This document shows positions 59,863 to 64,000 of a stretch of DNA of 64,000 bases, piece after piece. Origin of the DNA: Tupaia tana (Eukaryota > Chordata > Mammalia > Scandentia > Tupaiidae). Position 1 is the stretch's first letter; every line of letters begins with the position of its first letter. The notes under the pieces were generated by a model. It was not told the origin of the DNA, searched no databases, and worked only from the letters and a program-made list of their open reading frames with translations. The DNA is taken from the NCBI GenBank assembly GCA_026018925.1, contig JAKSZU010000004.1, positions 109,055,498-109,119,497 of the forward strand, read 5' to 3'. The translations under genes were made by a program, and so were the position numbers.

Positions 59863-60112
59863 AGGGCTGACCCCATGGCTTCATGATTAAAGGAGCCAGA
59901 CCCCAGGTGGCTGACCGAGGTTCGAATCCCAGCCCTCAGGCCTGGGAAACACCATGTGCATGTGTGCCCCAAATCCTGACAGTGGAGAAGGGATTGCTGC
60001 CCCTGCCCACGGGACATGCTTTCTCTCTCTCACGCATGTGCTCATCGGCCTCCCTCTATCTCTGGCAAGCACATAGACCCTCTGGCAAATTAAAACAAAA
60101 AAAAAAAAAAAT
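59863..60112 (+). mobile_element. SINE-C copy
   Basis: 'agggctgaccccatggcttc', B box 'ggttcgaatcc', 'caaatcctgacagtggagaa', 'acatagaccctctggcaaat', A tail. Confidence 0.87.
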
Positions 60113-60619
60113 GAGAAGTGGACCAGAACTGGAATTTACAACATGTAAGATGAGCCCAGAGAAATCCCTGACTCGCCGCCGTCTCCTGTCATGGGATCAG
60201 GTCCGGTTCTGTGTCCTCCCTTCAGGGCCTTAGGCCTCGCCATTGAGCTCTGTGCCAGCCTGAAGGGTCAGCTGCCCGGCCTGGAGGGGGTCCTGAGGCC
60301 TGTTCCTCTGTGGAGAGAGCCCGGAGGGGGTCCTGAGGCCTGTTCCTCTGTGGAGAGAGCCCGGAGGCAGGCGGGAGGCCGGGCAGCCCCCGGGGCTCTC
60401 CGAGCAGCGACCCCAGCCCCTCTCCAGAGTTTTCTGAGGGCTGTCTGGGTGTTAGGCCTCAGAGATGTCTTGCTGGCATGGTCAGATTGACCTCCAAGTT
60501 ACCATCCTTGCTGTTGCTGTCATTAAAATGCTCACGTTTGCCGTGTAAATAAGATACCCTGTGTGAGGAAAATGGGATTAACAGCATGGACGGCCAAATG
60601 TGAATTTTTTAAAAAAGGG
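60113..60619. other. Unassigned sequence with a 40-bp duplication
   Basis: Two direct copies of a 40-bp unit beginning 'ggagggggtcctgaggcctg' at 60283 and 60323. No gene is recognised. Confidence 0.5.
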
Positions 60620-60620
60620 T

Positions 60621-60832
60621 TTGGGACCAGCAGATGGCATAAGGGTTCCATCACTGGACTCCCACGTTGTCGACTACGGTTTAAGTCCTGGACACAGTGG
60701 CTTGAGACTCACGCCAGGTGTGTGTACGTGTGGCCACAATCCTGAGAGGAGAATGGAGCAGAAAGGATTATGGGATGGCCATCTCTCCTGGGGGGTGATT
60801 TCTCACTTTCTGTCTGTCTCTCTCTAAAAAAA
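60621..60832 (+). mobile_element. SINE-A long copy, 3' end short
   Basis: 'gggaccagcagatggcataa', 'ctcctggggggtgatttctc', then a CT tract and A's. The 'gccctatagc' end is missing. Confidence 0.88.
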
Positions 60833-60837
60833 ATGGG

Positions 60838-61081
60838 GGGGGGTCTTGCCATAGGGCACATACGCTCACCAGAGAGAGACAGAGAGGGAGGGAAAGTGTG
60901 AAGTCATCCCCCGGGGGATGATGGCTCCTCATCAGACCAAGTGGCTTCTCCCTTCTCTCAGGGTTGGGGACATCCAAGCACACACGCCCAGCATGTTTTC
61001 CACGCTGCCAGGTCCAGGACTCAGTCACAGAGTTGGCATGTGGGCCCCAGTGCCTTAACCACCATGCCACCTGCCAACCCA
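60838..61081 (-). mobile_element. SINE-A long copy, tail to tail with the previous one
   Basis: 'ggtcttgccatagggcacat', palindrome 'catcccccgggggatgatgg', head 'gccacctgccaaccc'. Confidence 0.87.
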
Positions 61082-61082
61082 C

Positions 61083-62115
61083 CCCTCAGTGTGGGTTTAA
61101 TGAAACACTGGGAAATGGCTGCACATTGACCTTCGAGTGCTTTGTCACTGTCCCGTTCCTGGAGGCATGACGGGGAGAGAGAGAGAGAGAGAGAGAAGGA
61201 AGGGAGGAGGCAGGACGGGCCAGGAGGGCAGTTCAGTTTGAGAACACGACGTGTGGAAACGGGTCACAGTGGTCGAAGCGGAATTATTTATCTGGGGCCA
61301 GAGAGAGGGCCGAAAGGCACACTCTCCCTCCCTCCCTCCCAGAAAACCCTGGTGAGTTGCCGTGAGTGAAGATAAGGGGTTGTGTAACAGCTCCACGGAG
61401 GCAAGGCGGAAGGGAAGGAGGGGCGCCAAGGCCGTGCCTGCCCTTTGCTCCTCTGTGCAGCCGAGGTGCCCGGGAGCCCTGTCCTGTGGCCAAGGGGGCC
61501 TTGGGTAAATGGAGGCGTGCTCTCCCCGGAGCGCCTGGGAGTGGCCGTCAGGAGGCCACCGGGTACGCCCCGTAACTGAAGGGACCGCCCTGAGATGAGG
61601 CGCGTGGGGGCCGAAAGCAGAGGAAAGGCTGAGTGAGGCTGCAGTGGAGGGAGAGTTCTGCTCCCGGGAACCTGTGGCGGACTTCCTGGACGAGAGTCCC
61701 TCAGCCAGATCCAGAAGGAAACCCTGCTGCCAGCCTACTGGCCTGGAGCCTCTCTGTCAGACTGCACTGCCTCACCGGAAGCCCAGGGTTCGTCCCTCTG
61801 CCACTGCCCAGGGGCACCTCCCATCACTCAGTGAAACGACCAACCCCAGCCTGCCCTGTGTCTGCCACTGCTGTGAAGAGCAGCTCCCCGAAAAGCTGCA
61901 TCTGCCCGGAGACCTGGGGGCCCCACTGGTTACCAGGCATTCCTCCTAGTCTCCCCTAGAAACCCACCATGGCCTGGGGCTTTCCTGTGGCCCTCACATC
62001 TGTTCCTAGATTTCTCCCGCAACCTGATTGTCCTGCCAAGAAATCATGGTTGGCAAGTAACAAATACTTTGATGAATTACAAAGTTACGCTGCTGTGTTT
62101 TAAAAATATTATATT
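61083..62115. other. SINE-free GC-rich stretch, about 1 kb
   Basis: A GA run lies at 61169-61197. Open frames of about 100 codons overlap on plus (61633-61959). No domain is recognised. Confidence 0.4.
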
Positions 62116-62367
62116 GGGGCCCGCAGGTGGTGTGGTGGTTGGAGCACTGGACTCCCACATGGACAGCCATAGTTCAAGTCCCAGACCCAGTGGCTTAAGA
62201 ATCATTTAGGGCACGTGTGTGCATGCCCAGAGCCAGGAGCAGAATGGAGGAGAAGAGACTGTGGCATGGCCAGCCCCCTGGAGTGGGTTTCTCACTTTCC
62301 CTCTCACTGTCTCTCTGGCAAGTGCATGTGCCCTATGGCAAAAGCTTTTTTTTTTTTTTTTTTTTTT
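62116..62367 (+). mobile_element. SINE-A long copy
   Basis: Head 'ggggcccgcaggtggtgtgg'. The A tail has become 'agctttttttt' (62343-62367), an odd T run on the sense strand. Confidence 0.88.
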
Positions 62368-62830
62368 CAAAAAATGATAAGAGTACTTTGATTTCTAAAG
62401 TATTTACACAAGGATTATCTCTGAAAACCCACCTCGAACCAGTATTACGTTTATGCATTTGTTTCTTCCTTGAGCGAGACAGAGCACACGTGCCGTAGGG
62501 CCTTCACCCCGAGATCCACCCCAGCTTCAGCCAGCCCAGATCAGAGGCGCCTGCCCGGTCCCCAAGGGCTCCAGACTTGGATGAGCACCTTCCCACACGC
62601 ATCAGCCTCGCAGAGCCATGCGCTCTACCGCGGTGCCGCTGTGCTGGGACAGTTCATAATAAGTCACGAAGTAATGCAATATTTAATGACAGATCAGTAT
62701 TTAATAACAGTTACCGGTGTCCATTAATACCTAATACAGTATTTCCTGGTTAAAGACTGAATGCCCTTCCCCCATTTGGGGAAGGCTGTCCGTGCTTGCC
62801 ACTTCTTTGTAAAATTTTTAATGAATTTTT
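62368..62830. other. Unassigned sequence
   Basis: No feature is recognised. Confidence 0.4.
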
Positions 62831-62926
62831 GGGGCCAGCAGGTGGCATGGTGGTTAGGGGCGCTGGGTTTCTCTATGGCCAACCATAGTTTGAGTCCCAG
62901 ACCTGGGACTTGCTTTCTCACGCACG

Positions 62927-62969
<43 letters not shown>

Positions 62970-63034
62970 TCTTGTCAAATTAAAATAAATACATAAATAA
63001 AATAAAGCTCAATAAAATAATTCTTAAAAAATGT
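62831..63034 (+). mobile_element. SINE-A short copy
   Basis: 'ggggccagcaggtggcatgg', 'ggttagggg', a long CT run at 62933-62966, 'tgtcaaattaaaataaatac'. Confidence 0.92.
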
Positions 63035-63094
63035 TTTTAATTACTTTTTTCCTTTATGAGAGAAAAAGGAGAGAGAGAGAAAGGGACAGAGACA

Positions 63095-63322
63095 GAGTTT
63101 TTGTGTTGCTCGAGGGCCTTGCACTTGTCAGAGAGGGACAGAGAAGGAAAGGGAAGGTGAGATAGCACCCAGGGGTGGCCGCAGTGCCGTCCCTTCACCT
63201 CCATTCTCCTCTTGGGCACACACACACGCGCCTGGTGTGTCCTTTAAGCCGTAGGAGTGGACTCAACCACACCCTCAGCCACATGGGACCTAGCACCTTA
63301 ACCTCCGCAGCACCTTCCGGCC
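63095..63322 (-). mobile_element. SINE-A long copy, diverged
   Basis: 'ttttgtgttgctcgagggcc', GGACAGAGAAGG repeat, head 'cagcaccttccggcc'. Confidence 0.78.
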
Positions 63323-63324
63323 TG

Positions 63325-63520
63325 AGTAGTCTTGACAGGGTCTCACTGTGTTGCAGTCCCCCCCTCCCCCCCCCGCCAACCCTCCCACGTAGGAGCCCAG
63401 ATGTGCACAGCGTGGATGTGCGGGTTCGCGTTGGCCCAGGAACTGAGCCCAGGCCTCCCACGTGGCTTCCAGCCTCTCCAGTGGTGGTATTACACCTGTG
63501 CCACCACAGCTGAGCCACGT
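63325..63520 (-). mobile_element. 7SL-derived SINE-like fragment, antisense, diverged
   Basis: Plus-strand 'ttgacagggtctcactgtgt' and 'tggtattacacctgtgccac' match antisense Alu/7SL words at both ends, with a C-rich insertion between. Weaker than the copy at 25008. Confidence 0.5.
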
Positions 63521-63524
63521 AATC

Positions 63525-63700
63525 TTGCCACTTCTGCTCAACAGCGTATTGGTTCTAGCCAGGGCGCTCAGTCTAGAAGAATACTTCAACAAAAGGCATC
63601 CACCCCGCCCTGGGAAGAAGTGAAACTGTCGCCGTTTGCAGATGACAGATGACACGAGCCTGTGTGTGAAACCCTCCCTGGTCCACTCTGCCCTCCCCCG
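63525..63700 (+). mobile_element. LINE-1 ORF2 fragment (RT region)
   Basis: 'attggttctagccagggcgc', 'aaaggcatccaccccgccct', 'gaagtgaaactgtcgccgtt' and 'tgcagatgacagatgacac' follow L1 reverse transcriptase up to the F-A-D-D motif, with a small duplication of 'gatgaca' there. Confidence 0.8.
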
Positions 63701-63849
63701 GGCTCTGCCTTGCTCCTGTTCCTCTCCCTCTGCTCCTGGGGCAGAAGCCCAGGCTGTTTGCAGAGCGGTTCCCCTCGGGGCTCCCCATCGGGGATGAGGT
63801 CACCTGGCTCGAGGTGAGGCAAAGCCAGCAGCATGGGTTAGCGGTGCGT

Positions 63850-64000
63850 AGCTGGACACTGGCGTGAGGCTGCTCTGCCCTCAGACCAGCTCTGCCCTCC
63901 AGCTGTGGGGTCTTGGGTGAGGTCTTGGTTTGCTCTTCTGTACAATGGGATGAAAATAGTAATAGCACAGGGGATCGTTGGAGGGGGGTGAGTGTTTATC
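63850..64000 (+). mobile_element. MIR element, running off the window
   Basis: 'cagctgtggggtcttgggtg', 'ctcttctgtacaatgggatg' and 'aaaatagtaatagcacaggg' match MIR in order. Confidence 0.8.

Overview
This window looks like intergenic or intronic DNA from a placental mammal. I recognise no complete host protein-coding gene. The evidence for a mammal is the set of ancient repeats (MIR, L2, LINE-1, MaLR-type LTRs, Tigger-like and mariner-like DNA transposons), two CpG islands, and very dense tRNA-derived SINEs with pol III A and B boxes. Two diverged 7SL-RNA-like SINE fragments (25008-25195 and 63325-63520) hint at Euarchontoglires. The dominant SINE families are not Alu, B1/B2, rabbit C, CAN, ERE or AfroSINE, and I cannot name the species.

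I use working names for the SINEs. SINE-A long is about 260-280 bp: a tRNA-like head, a G/C palindrome, a CT-rich tract, a conserved 'gcgccctatagcaaaaa' end and an A tail. SINE-A short is about 160-190 bp: the same head, but it jumps to a CT tract ending 'ggtcaaattaaaat'. SINE-B has a different head and ends 'ctcatggaagaaataaa'. SINE-C has an A-like body with a head near 'ggctggccccatggc' and an end near 'gccctctggcaaa'. I count roughly 90 copies or fragments. Many have clear target-site duplications (TSDs), and many sit inside or beside each other.

Layout: 1-23 kb is SINE-rich with MIR and L2 relics and a 21-bp minisatellite. 23.5-24.3 kb is a CpG island with an RFX X-box motif. 25-26.4 kb holds a 7SL-like SINE, a mariner MITE and a 70-bp minisatellite grown from inside a SINE. 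31.5-32.7 kb is an MLT1-like LTR holding three SINEs. 33.2-34.0 kb is a SINE split by an unidentified retroposon, with a second copy of that retroposon at 42.6 kb. 36.16-39.88 kb is the main find. 40-53 kb is SINE-rich with L1 and L2 pieces. 53.4-54.8 kb is a second CpG island with possible divergent first exons. 55-64 kb is SINEs, a Tigger-like element, L1 and MIR relics and unassigned sequence.

The main find is a 3.7-kb composite retrotransposon on the minus strand (36178-39862), bounded by a perfect 14-bp TSD. In sense order it has 113-bp tandem promoter-like monomers, an L1 5'UTR, L1 ORF1 up to the end of the coiled coil, a roughly 1.9-kb GC-rich VNTR of 25-26-bp units, a short AT-rich 3' region and a poly(A) tail. 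It lacks the RNA-binding half of ORF1 and all of ORF2. The layout recalls the primate SVA and LAVA composites, but the parts differ. Long open frames through the VNTR on both strands come from its lack of stop codons and are not genes.
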